64,000 bases of DNA from Agriotes lineatus (taxonomy: Eukaryota; Arthropoda; Insecta; Coleoptera; Elateridae), in the NCBI GenBank assembly GCA_940337035.1, contig CALNHX010001911.1:62001-126000 (forward strand). The letters run 5' to 3'. Of this stretch, positions 42,751 to 54,956 are shown piece after piece (positions within the stretch are counted from its first letter, which is position 1; the number at the start of each line of letters is the position of its first letter). The notes under the pieces were generated by a model that had not been told where the DNA came from, ran no database searches, and saw only the letters and a list, made by a program, of their open reading frames with translations. Position numbers and translations under genes: made by a program.

Positions 42751-44990
42751 AGCACTTCTTCTCTTCTTCTTCTTCTCAGCCTTCTTTCATCCACCGTTGG
42801 ATATAGGCCTCCTCTAGATTTTGCCAATTGGTCCTATTTTGTGCTGTTTGGTGCCATGTGTTCCCAGCGATTTCTTTGATATCGTCAAGCCACCTCTTCT
42901 GTGGTCGCCCGACGCTTCTTTTGGTTGTTCTTGGTAGCCATTTCGTAATTCGACTCACCCATTCACTTGATGTTTTGCGAGCGACATGTCCAACCCAGTT
43001 CCATTTCAACCTTGCAATCCTTTGTACGACATCGGTAACATTTGTGCGTCGTCTAATGTCTGTATTTCTGATATGGTCTCTTAGGCTTATACCAAACATA
43101 GCTCTTTCCATGGCACGTTGCGTTGTTTTCAATTTTGTAGCGCTCTTTAGGGTAAGTGCCATCGTCTCGGTGCCATAGGTCATTACGGGCAAAATGCAAC
43201 TGTTCCATACCTGCGATGTTAAGCTAATCGGCACCTCCTTGTTTCTTAGAACCCAACTTAGATATCCAAAGGCCGTCCAACCTAGTTTTACCCTTCTTGT
43301 AATTTCTGCAGCTTGATTTTGTTTGCCTAGTTTAGTTAAGTGGCCAAGGTATACATACTCGTCGACATTTACGATATTATAATTGTTTATATGAAATTGT
43401 CTTTGGGAATGGGACATTACTTTTGTTTTATTAAGATTCATTTGGAGTCCTATGGTCCGCGAGGCTGTATTTAGCTCCAATAACATTTGTTCTAATTGCT
43501 CTTCATCTCTACTGATGATGATTATATCATCTGCAAATCGCAGGTGATTCAGGTAAGCACCATCGATATTGATTCCCATTTTTTCCCATGACAACATTTT
43601 AAAAACATTTTCTAAGGCAAGAGTAAAAAGCTTGGGGGAGATAGTATCCCCTTGCCTCACACCTCTTTCGATAGGTATTTTTCCAGTTCTTACATTCTCG
43701 TTGACATTAATGTGTATAGTGGCGTTTTTGTAGATGTCTTTTAAGAGTGTTGTATACCGGGAATCTATTCTGGCGTTATTTAGTCCTGTAAATATTGACC
43801 AGAACTCTATTGTGTCGAAAGCTTTTCGGAAGTCGGCAAACCCCAGATGTAGTGGTATATTATATTCCTCGCATTTCTCAATCAGTGTTCGTATTGCTTG
43901 CAGATGGTCAATGGTGCCGTATCCTTTTCTGAAGCCAGCTTGCTCGATGGGTTGGTAAAAGTCGAGTTTATTTGCCAGGCGATTTGTTATAATTTTCGTC
44001 AATACCTTATATAAATGGGATAGTAAAGTGATTGGTCTGTAATTTTCTACATCTGTGGCGTCTCCTTTCTTGAACAACAATATTACTTCCGCGGTTTTCC
44101 AGCTTGTTGGTATTTTTCCTTCATATAGGCATCGGTTTAGAAGGAGCTGTACAGCCTTGATAAAAGATTTACCACCTATCTTTAACATTTCTGTAGTTAT
44201 ACGGTCTTCCCCAGGACATCTACCGTTTTTCATCTGGTTTAGGGCTGCATATATTTCCTCTTGTATAATTTCAGGAATTTCCTCAGAGTTGACATTTAGT
44301 ATAATTGGTTCTGTTTCGTTTGCATTCGGATTGGGCACTTTGGATGCATACAAGTTGGAATAAAAATCTTCGATTACCTTAGAAATTTCAGATGTTCTTG
44401 TTACTATGTTGCCTTCTTTATTTTTGATTCGGTGAATCTGTTGTTTACTACATGACGTTTTATTTTTCAAGACCTTCATATTTTTGTTGTTTTCGATTGT
44501 CTCTCGTATTTTTATAGTATTGTAGTTTCGCATATCATTTCTGATTTCTCGTTTGATGGTCTTGTTCATATTTTTGTATTCGTTAGAGTTTCTGTCTAAG
44601 GTTCTTCTCAGGTCGATCAGTTTTTGTGTTTTCTCAGTTGTTTTTTTGTTCGTTTTGTTTTTGGCTTGACTACACACTCTTTTTACAACTGTTTGCACAT
44701 CCTTGGTGATTTTTTGGCATAGATCGTCTAGGTCTAAACCTTCAAGTTTGTTCAAAGGTGTAAGTTTATTTGTGAGTTCAGTCTGGTATTTTTCTTCATT
44801 ATTTTTTAATATATCGAATGTTGGAAAAAGTTTATTCTGCAGTAACTTTCTTCTTTCAATTTTGGTATTTATTTTGACTGAAGCCCTGACGAGTCGGTGG
44901 TCGCTGCCCGTATGGAATTTATTTAACACCGATACATCTGTTATTATAGATTTCTTGTTTGAACGCACTACTGAACATAAATTGTAAAGT
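42751..44990 (-). mobile_element. 5'-truncated RTE-like LINE with (GAA)n tail
   Basis: The minus-strand element starts inside the endonuclease domain near 44990 and ends just after the stop codon in a (gaa)n tract at 42751-42776 instead of poly(A). Short 3' ends with simple repeats are usual for RTE-type LINEs. A target duplication could not be found by eye. Confidence 0.8.
42776..44968 (-). CDS. LINE endonuclease tail and reverse transcriptase, 730 codons, uninterrupted
   Basis: The protein starts within the end of an apurinic-type endonuclease (TGSDHRLV, residues about 21-28) and continues through a Lys-rich linker. The RT follows: GRCPGEDRITTEMLK, NYRPITLLSHLYKVL, EQAGFRKGYGTIDHL, FADFRKAFDTIEF (first palm Asp), GVRQGDTISPKLF and RFADDIIIIS, with the catalytic F478-A-D-D481. 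The C-terminal part has RLKWNWVGHVAR and GRPQKRWLDDIK, typical of RTE-like proteins. The natural start lies upstream of the truncation, so the listed Met is only the first available. No stop or frameshift breaks it. It cannot be autonomous without the endonuclease core. Confidence 0.92.
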   Translation of the reverse strand: MRSNKKSIITDVSVLNKFHTGSDHRLVRASVKINTKIERRKLLQNKLFPTFDILKNNEEKYQTELTNKLTPLNKLEGLDLDDLCQKITKDVQTVVKRVCSQAKNKTNKKTTEKTQKLIDLRRTLDRNSNEYKNMNKTIKREIRNDMRNYNTIKIRETIENNKNMKVLKNKTSCSKQQIHRIKNKEGNIVTRTSEISKVIEDFYSNLYASKVPNPNANETEPIILNVNSEEIPEIIQEEIYAALNQMKNGRCPGEDRITTEMLKIGGKSFIKAVQLLLNRCLYEGKIPTSWKTAEVILLFKKGDATDVENYRPITLLSHLYKVLTKIITNRLANKLDFYQPIEQAGFRKGYGTIDHLQAIRTLIEKCEEYNIPLHLGFADFRKAFDTIEFWSIFTGLNNARIDSRYTTLLKDIYKNATIHINVNENVRTGKIPIERGVRQGDTISPKLFTLALENVFKMLSWEKMGINIDGAYLNHLRFADDIIIISRDEEQLEQMLLELNTASRTIGLQMNLNKTKVMSHSQRQFHINNYNIVNVDEYVYLGHLTKLGKQNQAAEITRRVKLGWTAFGYLSWVLRNKEVPISLTSQVWNSCILPVMTYGTETMALTLKSATKLKTTQRAMERAMFGISLRDHIRNTDIRRRTNVTDVVQRIARLKWNWVGHVARKTSSEWVSRITKWLPRTTKRSVGRPQKRWLDDIKEIAGNTWHQTAQNRTNWQNLEEAYIQRWMKEG

Positions 44991-46450
44991 TACAGAAAAA
45001 AGTTATTTTATTGAAGTTGTTTACACTTGGTGATGGGATAAAGGGTTGTAGGATAAGATGTGAATTCAATAGCCAGGCCTAACTACCCCTTAAGACATTA
45101 TTAGCATTTTTCTGTTCACAAATGAATACACTTTCGAGTTCAAAAGTATTAAAAATTAAATAAAGTACAGAACTTTATATACAGTTAAATTGTGTGTTGC
45201 TCTGCTATACGATCCTAATAACCTACTATTTGCATGAGTGCAAAACACAACGCTTGCAAGAACTCCTTGCTTGTAAACAACGTGTATTGAAACTTGACCT
45301 AATGATACAATATTAATGCTGAGAGTGAATGTCTAGCGTAATTTTTACACATCGTGCATTCGTTTTGCAGTTTAATGTGCTTCCACACCCCAAATTGTAT
45401 ATTTCATGGGCAAACAGAAGTTTGAACACATTATGATAGCAGTGCAGTACAACTTCAACTTAAAATCTGTATTACTAGACAAGTCAATTCTATTGCTGTT
45501 GCAACGTTTGTTTCAAGGGAGAGATCTAAATTTTTCTTCTTTATAAATGGAAGGAAAAAGTAAAATATTTACATTATAGTTGCAATTCACTTTTATCAAA
45601 ACCTTTTAAAACAAAAACTCATGTTTAATTGTATTAGCAGAATCAATTATTATTAAAATGTTTATAGTAATGTATCCTTAATTAACTATAATTGAACTGG
45701 ACTGCTGAACTTTTTGGCCCACCTAGAAAAACACCACTGCACTTACTGTAATTTATATTAATCTTGTTCTTGTAAGGGGCGTGTTCCTAAACTCATCAGA
45801 TATTATAAAGTTAAGAAACAAAGATTTAATACCTATAGCACTTGAGGGATTCATTAAGAAGTTTCTGTTTATCTACAATATAGGTAATTATCTGCGAAAA
45901 CTGTTGCAAGGGATTCCTTACATTTTAATATTTATACCACTTTCCGTTCTTCTTCCGCTTAATAATGGAAAATGCCAGTTTTTGTTGCTGAAAAATGTAC
46001 AACCTACTACCGTTGTTACTATTTTGATGCAGGTTCTGTACGCGTAACTCGTTTTGTGTATAATACTTTTATAAAATTCCAGGTTGCTTGTGTGGGAACA
46101 ATACCATTGCACGTTTCAATTTGTTCTGCTCTGATAGCAATGCTTTTCGGTAGTTAAAACTCCTATTGATGCTTTGTTAGTACTTGGTCTGATTGGACTA
46201 AAAGCTATTTATTATACAGTGGAATAATTGGAAAGCATTCTCCTGTGGATTGTACAGGCTGAAATTAAATTGAAAATTAAGAGCGCAACCATTAAATAGG
46301 CTATAATCTACAATTACGTTTTAATTCGTTTTATACCTGACGTCACAGTCAGTATTAGTCTACCTGCGCATGTGTTTTTAGAGGGTGTTTTCTGCACGCC
46401 ATTGGTGAATTGAAAGATGGTTTACTGACACAAAAAATATTTCGTACCGC
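44991..46450. other. Non-coding DNA
   Basis: An 88-codon plus-strand frame (45781-46047) is hydrophobic and not recognised. No element ends were seen. Confidence 0.4.
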
Positions 46451-46455
46451 ATGTA

Positions 46456-46680
46456 CAGTTACGGCCAAAAAAGTGGGTCAGTTCTGCATTAGCAGTTATT
46501 TTTGCTTTATCAACAATATTAACTTGTGGAATTTCGAAGTAAAACTGCATCGTTGGCAAATTGATATTTATAGAATACGACGACTATGTTTTCTTAGTAA
46601 ATCTTTAAAAACCAACAATAACAATTAAATGAAGGGCAAATTTGTTATAAGAGTTGTCCCGCTTTTTTTGGCCGTAACTG
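46456..46680. mobile_element. Tc1-type MITE, 225 bp
   Basis: Inverted ends cagttacggccaaaaaagt and complement with TA on both sides (46454-46455, 46681-46682). The first eight bases match the end of the Tc1 at 37676, so that family could have mobilised it. Confidence 0.88.
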
Positions 46681-46682
46681 TA

Positions 46683-47270
46683 CAAACACCAAATTTGTAA
46701 TTAACATTCCAAAGCGTTGTGAAAGAAAGAACACAGTTTACGATTTTTTTCAAATTCTACACTCTGTATTTCAAAAGAGAACTTGTAGATCCCTGTTAAT
46801 ACGAATTTTGAGTCTTATAATAAGTCAAAGAACATGTCAGTCAATCTTCTACACATACTTGAAAACACCCAGTATATGAATTTTTTTAAAAATAATGTGC
46901 CGATATGAATATTTCTGAGTGAACGTATATCGATTCAAGGAGAATATTATAATATATACTTTTAAGATAAACATTTATAGTTTGTTTTTCAAACAATACA
47001 TAATTTAACTTTTTCTTTAACTATAACAGAAATATAAATTTTTGTTTGTATTGGTAGAATCGGCGTCTTATCCTACAAGGGAGAGATAACAAAGATTCTA
47101 TAGTGGACTCAAACATAACCAATCTTTTTCAAATTTTGCATACAAATACTTGAGAAACCTGAAAAGTTATTGCTGAGTAATCAAGGAGTACTTGATTTTA
47201 ACTGAATTGAAATTATTGACAAAATAAGTTTCAGGGTAAGCAGAATTATGACAATTATGACAATTCATTC
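46683..47270. other. AT-rich non-coding DNA
   Basis: Nothing recognised. Confidence 0.4.
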
Positions 47271-47271
47271 A

Positions 47272-47515
47272 TTATCGATGGCTCCATTACCTTTCGGTGT
47301 CGAGGACCATTCATACCTCATGGGAAGTTCAACGGAGATAATAAGCCTCTCGCGACTTACACTACGCTCCCCTCATCCAAACATACCATACACTCAACCA
47401 TTCTAAATCTAACTTAAAGCTAACTTAATTTTCGGCTACTGTCAGATTTGAACTCACACCTACCTGGTTGCTAAGCAGATTGCTAATCCGCTGAACCACC
47501 CAGGTGGTCAATTAT
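47272..47515 (-). repeat. tRNA-derived SINE, copy 3 (most complete head)
   Basis: On the minus strand the A-box tggttcagcgg (47488-47498) and B-box gagttcaaatc (47445-47455) are separated as in a tRNA, starting ccacctgggtggttcagcgg. A body follows, shared with 41240-41450 and 28990-29270. Pol III transcription is inferred from the boxes. Confidence 0.7.
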
Positions 47516-47668
47516 GAAAATACAAATTTAAAATTTTTATGCGCCCATATTTCAGCAAAAATGAGCTGCCTATATTCCGTTTCCTACTCATCATCCACTA
47601 TAAGCTATGATACCGTAATGGTTGACATAGTCACTATATAGGTGACTTTGCTATTCTTAAAAAGTGTA

Positions 47669-48647
47669 ATGTTTAATAAATTAAGAATCGTGGAATGGGA
47701 TGCCAACGGACTCTTGCAATATCAACAAGAATTACAAGCAGTTCTATATATAGAACACACTGATATCTGTCTCATTTCTGAGACTCGTTTTACCAATTAC
47801 CATGAGATTTAAGGGATATAAAGTATACCGTACTATACACCCTGAAAACGCAGCCAAAGGAGGCAGTGCAATCATAATAAGGGAGTCAATTAAACATCAT
47901 CGAGAAATGAGATATAGAGCAAAGGAATTTCAAGCTACCGCTGTTAATATTAAAACTAGAACATATGAGATCATAGTTGCAGCAGTATACTGCTCTCCTA
48001 GATATGTTCTCAAAAAAAGATCAATATCTCGATTTTCTGAATATCCAAGGCCAAATATTCATAATTGGAGGGGATTACAATTTCAAATACAATTACCGGG
48101 GATCTAGCTTAACAACCACCAAGAGAAAAAAACTCTTGGAAGCAGGCAAACAGTTAAAATGTGAAACACTGTCAACCGGGAAGCCGACATATTGGCCTAC
48201 AAATCCAGAAAAAATTCCAGACATAATTAGTTTTTTCATAACTAGTAATGTCTCCGTGAGCTACATGCATATCAGGGACGCATGGGACATGAACTCCGAC
48301 CACTCTCCCATTCTTTTCACCCTCAGCGATAGAATTATACAAAAGAAATTAACCTTCAGATTGATTAATAAACTGTCAGTTCTTCTAAGAAATGAAGAAC
48401 AACTAGATAACGAAACTGATATTTTTACTAGGGATATTCAACAAGCTGCATGGGATAATACCCTTGCCATTATACCAAGAATCAAAGATAATAACTACCC
48501 AAGAAAAATAAGAGAACTTATCTCTGAAAATAAAAAAGTATGTGGCATCAATCTCGAACACCAACAGACAAAATTAAGCTGAACAACGCTACCCAGCAGC
48601 TAAAAAGAGAAATTAATAAATTTAACAATGAATCGATTGATGGCTAT
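47669..48647 (+). pseudogene. Jockey-like LINE endonuclease domain
   Basis: The frame opens MFNKLRIVEWDANGLLQ and shows DICLISETRF with the catalytic Glu, then after a shift near 47810 GYKVYRTIHPENAAKGGSA, and after another near 48015 IFIIGGDYNFK and WDMNSDHSPI (the SDH motif). This is the apurinic-type endonuclease that nicks target DNA for LINE insertion. The usual Asn of WNANG is Asp here. A stop near 48581 and a shift precede the BEL insertion at codon GYLS. Confidence 0.85.
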
Positions 48648-48652
48648 CTAAG

Positions 48653-48982
48653 TGTTAAGTGTTTCATAAAATTGTGCCGCCTCGCTTGTAGTTGCGTATT
48701 GTACTATGCGCATTCCAGAACTTGAACGGGCCTCGCCTCGCCGCTTCACTTAACTTCCATCTGTCAACGAGACTGCATGCGAAGGGGTCCGCTTCGCGAA
48801 AGCTAACCCTTTGTTTAAATGTTCAAATGTTTGTGTGTTAATTTATGGCAATAAATTACTTACTTTGCTTTCAACGAGTGCATAATTTAGTAAAGAAAAT
48901 CAATATAGTCCATTAAAGTCCAAGGCGAGCTAGCAACCAGGAATTTTCCAAACATAACGGAAAACTGGGAGGCTCCCCAACA
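48653..48982 (+). repeat. 5' LTR of BEL/Pao element
   Basis: 330 bp, TG...CA ends. It differs from the 3' LTR at 8 positions by eye, all transitions. Confidence 0.95.
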
Positions 48983-48983
48983 T

Positions 48984-49000
48984 TGTTCCTTCGAGCCGCA
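48984..49000 (+). promoter_or_regulatory. Primer binding site, likely tRNA-Tyr
   Basis: tgttccttcgagccgca starts one base after the LTR and resembles the complement of the insect tRNA-Tyr 3' end as I recall it, with two mismatches. It primes minus-strand synthesis. Confidence 0.55.
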
Positions 49001-49612
49001 TGGATCATCGGCCCGGATTCGCAGCCTAAACAAGGCAAGTAAGTACAACACGCAGTTTCAATCGTATTAAATCCGTCCCTAACGAGAGGAAGGAAGAGAG
49101 CATACGGTGCTATTAACGTGAGAGCAAGTTAGCCAAACGCCGAGTCTCGCGGCAACGTGCAGGTGTGCATTTCAGCAGCCGGCGAGACAGGTAGTTCAAA
49201 CCACAGCAACGAGAAAGGCGGCAAGGCGGCACACACCAATATCAATGTAAGCCTAATTTCCCTTTGTGATATTTCCTATGCATGAATTTGGTTTTCTATC
49301 ATCTGTGTCTGCATGTGCATAATTTCAGCTGCGTATTATTGCGTAAACAAATGGTTTATGAGTCATATAAACATTTTAATTGCGTGAAATGCCAAGCTAT
49401 TTCGTTTGTGAGCGAGTATCTCCTGCATGTTTCATATTGCAGTCGAATTATTCACAAGTTAATCTCGCGTTGTACCAGTGCCGTTTTCTGCGTCGTAGCG
49501 ACAAGTTAATCTCGCGTCGTTATCAAGGCTGTCTTGCGTTGTAAACAAAATTCCGCGCCAGGGGCGTACGAAAGTTGGTTCGATCTGTTAAACTGTTTTA
49601 ATTTTAACAATT

Positions 49613-50600
49613 ATGGATCCGCTTGTAAGAGCACGTGGCTCTATCAAGGGCAAGCTTACGCGTTTCGCAAATTACGTGCAATCTTTGCAAACAATTTACG
49701 ATGAAGATCAATTCTTATCTAGCGCTCAGATTGTTCAATTGCAGAAAAGATTGGATGCTATAGCCACCGTGTTATCAGAATATTATGCGGTTCATGAACA
49801 AATTTTAGAAACCAGTAAGGATGTAGAATTTGAAATGCAGCAACAAGTCGAATTTGAAGACTCTTATTTTCTTGTAATTTCACAAGCTGAATGTTTGATT
49901 AATGAATACAACAAACAGTATGATGTTGCACCAGATCGTGCTGGATCTCCTAATGGTAGCGTGAGATCAGCGCATTCAAGCTGCAGTTTGCATTGCAATA
50001 ATCGAGCTGTACGCCTTCCTACCATCTCGATTCCCAAATATTCAGGGAACGTGTCAGAGTGGTTGGAATTTCGTGAGATTTTTATTAGCTTAATTCATGA
50101 GAATCAAACGCTAACTAATATTCAAAAACTGCATTACTTAAAGGCTAGTTTACATGGTGATGCAAGCCAAATTATAAAAAGTTTAGAGTTTACTGCGAGT
50201 AATTATACTCTAGCTTGGGATGCATTGTGTAATCGTTACAATGATCCAAAAATTCTGATTCATAACCACCTCAATGCTATTTTCGAACTTGAATCGTGCA
50301 GTAAAGAATCTGCAACTAAATTACGTACGATTAGCGATATGTTATTCAAACATTTTACAGCAATCAAATCATTAGCAACCGAAAGCGAGCTTCTAGATGT
50401 TGTTATCATTTATGTCGTTTCTAAAAACTGGACCCCACGACATTCCGTGAATGGGAGGTCCTTAGAAACCGGTCAAGTTCTGACCTGCCTAATCTTGGCG
50501 AGTTCAAGAAATTTCTACAAAACACAGCAAATCTTCTAGAAACTCTGGAAGTAAAAAATATTAAGCTTGTACCCGAAAAGTCTTCCAAGGTACATTCGAA
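49613..50600 (+). pseudogene. BEL/Pao gag N-terminal part
   Basis: The frame from ATG 49613 has a coiled-coil-like N-terminus, then the Pao-type capsid region with RLPTISIPKYSGNVSEWLEF (near 50015) and LKASLHGDASQIIKSL. A frameshift in a run of A near 50424 ends the annotated frame at 50539; the proper frame continues to a stop near 50602. The product would coat the element RNA. Confidence 0.88.
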
Positions 50601-50607
50601 ATAATTT

Positions 50608-51279
50608 GTGTCAGGTACCCCTTCGTGTCCATTTTGTAAAGGATCTCATCTCTTGTACAAATGCGATAAGTTTGTCAAGCTGTCTTCTCTTGACAGAAAT
50701 TCAAAGGCAAAAGAGCTCCGTGTATGCTTTAATTGCCTAACTCAGGGTCACATTTCGAGCCGCTGTAGCTCCAAATATAAGTGTAGAAAGTGCAAATCAA
50801 GGCACAACACCCTTCTTCATGAGGATAAACCTCAAAATGCTTCTTCTAGTCAACCAGGATCTGCGATGTCGGCAGAAACCCCTGTTGAACTAAATCAATC
50901 GATTTCGGCATTCTGTTCGAATGCTTTGCAGGTACTCTTACCTACGGCTACCGCTAAACTCATCGCTGATGATGGTACGCCTCATGTTGTGCGAATCCTG
51001 CTGGATTCCGGTTCCCAATCGAACTTCATACGTTCAGATTTGTGTAAAAGGTTGAAGCTTCCAACTCGCGAAGTCAACGTTACTGTTTCTGGCTTAAGTA
51101 AAGCTACTTCTCAAATCAAGGCTAGGTGTGATATCAAGCTGCAAGCCCCTCACACCTCATACAGTATTTGCCTATCCTGTCTTGTTCTCGATGAGATTAC
51201 AGGTACAACCCCAAGTTTTCGCGTCCAGCGAAACAGTTACAAGGTTCCTGATAACATCAAGTTATCAGATCTGTCCTAA
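50608..51279 (+). pseudogene. BEL/Pao zinc knuckles and protease
   Basis: Two CCHC-type knuckles, CPFCKGSHLLYKC and CFNCLTQGHISSRC, bind nucleic acid. The aspartic protease motif LLDSGSQSNFI has its active Asp at about 51004-51006. The frame ends at a premature TAA at 51277-51279; related sequence continues beyond it. Confidence 0.88.
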
Positions 51280-51705
51280 GACCAACCGGGCACCATCGAC
51301 ATTCTGATTGGTTCGCCCATTTTCTGGCAGCTCCTTTGTATTGGACAAATTGGTCTAGGCCCAAATCTTCCCATCCTCCAAAAAACTCGTTTTGGCTGGA
51401 TTGTTTCTGGCCGTACAGGCCGCCCTTCTGCGTACTCTGTACATTGCAATCTTAGCACGATCGAGGATGCTTCTGACCCCATTGCTAGGTTTTGGCAACT
51501 CGAACATTACCCAGAGGAAAAGGTCCGCACAAATGAAGAGAACGCCTGTGAGGCACATTTCGTGCAAAATACGCAACGAGAAGCGACTGGTCGATTCGTT
51601 GTCTCTATCCCTCTCAAGAAACCTGTAGAGGCATTGGGTGATTCATTGCAAATCGCTCAGAAAAGGTTCTTATCATTAGAGAAGCGGTTATAAGCGAACC
51701 CTGAC
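51280..51705 (+). pseudogene. BEL/Pao linker between protease and RT
   Basis: In the same frame as the preceding segment the DNA reads IDILIGSPIFWQLL and LPILQKTRFGWIVSG, the conserved end of the Pao protease region, and stays open until a stop near 51690. Confidence 0.75.
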
Positions 51706-53421
51706 TTGTCCAATCGCTATTCGAGTTTCATGAATGAATATTCTAAATTAGGTCATATGTCCGTTTCAAACCCTAATTCAAACGAGATATCCTATTATCT
51801 ACCCCACCACGGAGTCTTAAAAGAGGAAAGCCTGACAACTAAACTCCGAGTTGTATTCAATGGTTCTCAAGCAACCACTTCAGGGCAATCTCTGAACAGT
51901 ATTCAGATGGTTGGCCCAACCATGCAACAAGACTTATTTTCCATTCTTGTTCGCTTTCGCAAGCATTTGTTCGCTATATCAGCCGACATCGAGAAGATGT
52001 ATCGTCAGGTTCTTGTGAATCCTAACCATAGGCCCCTTCAGAGAATCCTGTGGCGATCATCTCCAACTGAGCCTCTGCTGTCATACGATCTGAACACAGT
52101 TACGTATGGCACCGCTTCAGCGTCTTTTCTAGCAATTCGATGTTTGACCCAATTGGGCATCGAATGTGCAGCTTCAAATCCCGAAGTCTCTCGAGTGATA
52201 AAGGAGGACTTCTACGTCGACGACCTTCTGACAGGTGCCGACACTCCTGAGAAAGCGCGTATTCTCTGTTCAAACTTGAATCAGATTCTTGATTCAGGCT
52301 GTTTCAAACTTAGAAAGTGGATTTCTAATTCTCCAGAAGTTCTTGATGGAATCCCAGACTCCGATTTGCATCCGGGTGCTCTTGATTTCAGTGCACATGA
52401 GCACACCAGCACCCTTGGCTTGATTTGGTCCTTCAAAAGCGATCATCTGATGTTCAATATTTCAAATTCTACAAGTAGTAAGGCTACCAAGCGTAGAATC
52501 TTGTCTGAAATATCGCAGATATTTGACCCGCTGGGTCTGCTAAGTCCATGCACCATGGGTGCCAAGGTTCTTTTGCAACAACTTTGGATGGAAAAGTTGA
52601 ATTGGGATGAACCCGTTCCCAACGCCATACAAGAAAAATGGGTTACGTATCGAAATGACCTTCTCATGCTCAATGATTTAGCAATTCCTCGTCACGTCCT
52701 CTGTCGGCGCGTGGTTGAAATAGAACTCCATGGTTTCTGCGACGCTTCCAACAATGGTTACGGTTCGTCGATATACCTCCGTTCCAAGAATCAGGAAGGG
52801 GAAGTGCAAGTGCACCTTCTCTGTTCCAAGGCCAAGGTAGCCCCTTTGAAGCCCTTGACAATTCCGAAGCTCGAGCTCTGCGGAGCTGTTCTTCTAAGTA
52901 AACTTTTCGTGCAAGTCATAAAGGCACTTGATTTGCCCATATCTAGAATTGTTTTCTGGACAGATTCCACAATAGTGCTAGGATGGTTGAAAACCAGTCC
53001 AAATCTTCTTAAAACCTTTGTGTGCAACAGAGTTGCAGATGTTCAGCAACTCACTTCTGATGCCACGTGGAGGCATGTTCCTACCGCGTCGAATCCTGCT
53101 GATCTTCTCACTAGGAGAATCCCTCCTTTAGTTTTGAAAGAATTAAGCCTTTGGTGGCATGGTCCCGCCTGGCTAAGCGAAGGTGAGGCATCTTGGCCTA
53201 CTTCCAGACATGTTCTTGCTGAGCTTCCAGAATTCAAAAAAGAAGTTCAGAGTTTTTCTGTAACCTCTGTTGAACCATTTCCGTTCAATCAGTATTCAAG
53301 TTTGGCTCGATTACAACGAGTTACAGCTTATTGCTTTCGTTTTTATAACAATGCTCGGACCCCCAAAGCTGTCGTCTTTCTGGGCCCCTTTCTACAGATG
53401 AACTGCAAGCATCCCTTGTAA
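51706..53421 (+). pseudogene. BEL/Pao reverse transcriptase and RNase H
   Basis: A 571-codon open piece. RT motifs: KLRVVFNGSQAT, AISADIEKMYRQVLV (first palm Asp) and DFYVDDLLTG with Y170-V-D-D173. RNase H-like part: ELHGFCDASNNGYGSSIY, KLELCGAVLLSKL and VFWTDSTIVLGWL. The listed ATG is only the first Met after the stop near 51690. A frameshift near 53370 gives the wrong last residues. Confidence 0.92.
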
Positions 53422-53471
53422 GGCTTGCAAGGTTTTCACAACGCGAGTCATTTCCTGACGAATTTAAGCTG

Positions 53472-54761
53472 TTGTCACAGAATAAGCCTGTGAAACAATC
53501 TTCTGCTTTGATATCCTTGAACCCCTATCTGGATTCCAAGGGACTGCTAAGAGTTAGTGGTAGGCTCCACAACTCTCAATTACCCTTTGACAAGAAGTTT
53601 CCTCTAGTGATTTCTGGCAAACATCCATTCGCCAAACTCCTAGTCTCACATGAGCACCTTCGGCTTCTCCATGCCGGACCTCAAATGCTGTTAGCTAATT
53701 TCAGAGAACGATATTGGATTACCTCTGGCAGAAATATAGTCAAGCAAGTGGTTCATCAATGCTTGCGGTGTTTTAGATTTTCTCCTAAGTTAACCGAACC
53801 CATAATGGGAGATCTGCCAGCTTCTCGTATTCAATCATCGCCCCCATTTCATACAACTGGTATCGATTATGGTGGACCGTTCATGATAAAGGATCGCAAG
53901 GGACGTAGTTCTAAACTAGTGAAGTCCTACCTTTGTCTATTCGTTTGTTTTGTCACAAAAGCAGTGCACCTTGAATTGGTCGCTGACCTTTCTACTGAAA
54001 CCTTCCTAATGGCTTTTCGCCGGTTTGTAGCTCGTCGAGGCAAACCGCTTCATGTCTATTCAGACAATGGCACTAATTTTGTCGGCGCTAATTCCGAATT
54101 AATCGAATTAGGCACTTTTCTTGCGGAGCAAGGCCTTTCTATTTCCGAATCAGTCGCGAGCGACGGAGTAGCTTGGCATTTTATACCCGCGCACAGTCCC
54201 CACTTTGGCGGATTGTGGGAGGCCGGAATTAAGTCCTCCAAACATCACATACGGCGCGTTATAGGTAACGCTAGTCTAAATTACGATGAATTTTGCACTT
54301 TGCTAGCACAGGTGGAAGCAACCTTAAACTCCCGACCCCTGTCTCCTTTGTCCGCTGATCCAAACGACCTTCAGCCTTTGACTCCTGCTCATTTTCTGAT
54401 CGGTCGTCCTTTGGTGTCACTGCCTGATCCCAACCTTACTGAGATAGCCGAGTCTCGGCTGTCTAGATACCAAAGAATACAACAGCTCCACCAGAATGTA
54501 TGGAAAAGATGGAGCAAGGAGTACATCTCAGAACTCCAACAGCGCACCAAATGGCGCACACACACTTCGGACCTCCAGCCTGGTTCCATGGTCCTCATCA
54601 AGGATGACAATCTTCCCCCTCTGAAGTGGAGGTTAGGCCGGGTCACCGAGCTGCACCCTGGCCTTGACGGCGTTACGCGTGTGGCGTCAGTGAAAAATGT
54701 GTCAGGGATCGTAAAGCGATCCTTCACCAAATTGTGTCCGCTACCTAGTGTTGTGAACTAG
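53472..54761 (+). pseudogene. BEL/Pao integrase
   Basis: A 429-codon piece with an HHCC zinc domain (HEHLRLLH ... CLRC), then core motifs TGIDYGGPF (D132), YSDNGTNFVGA (D198) and GGLWEAGIKSS (E250). The C-terminal part with PGSMVLIKDDNLPPLKWRLG is the usual BEL/Pao integrase end. It inserts cDNA with 5-bp staggered cuts, matching the ctaag duplication. The correct frame is open upstream to the shift near 53370. Confidence 0.93.
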
Positions 54762-54956
54762 CACGTTAGCGTCCTGCGCAGTGTTTCGTAAAGCCTTTTG
54801 GCTATCCATTGTTCGGGTTTTCTTGTATTACCTTAAGATCTATGTATTATCATGCTTTATATATGTTTGATTTATTTACATGTCTTACTCTAGCTGTTAC
54901 ATGTCAAATTTGTACTGTTGTTATTTGAAAGGTTACCCTTTCCAAGGCGGGCGGTG

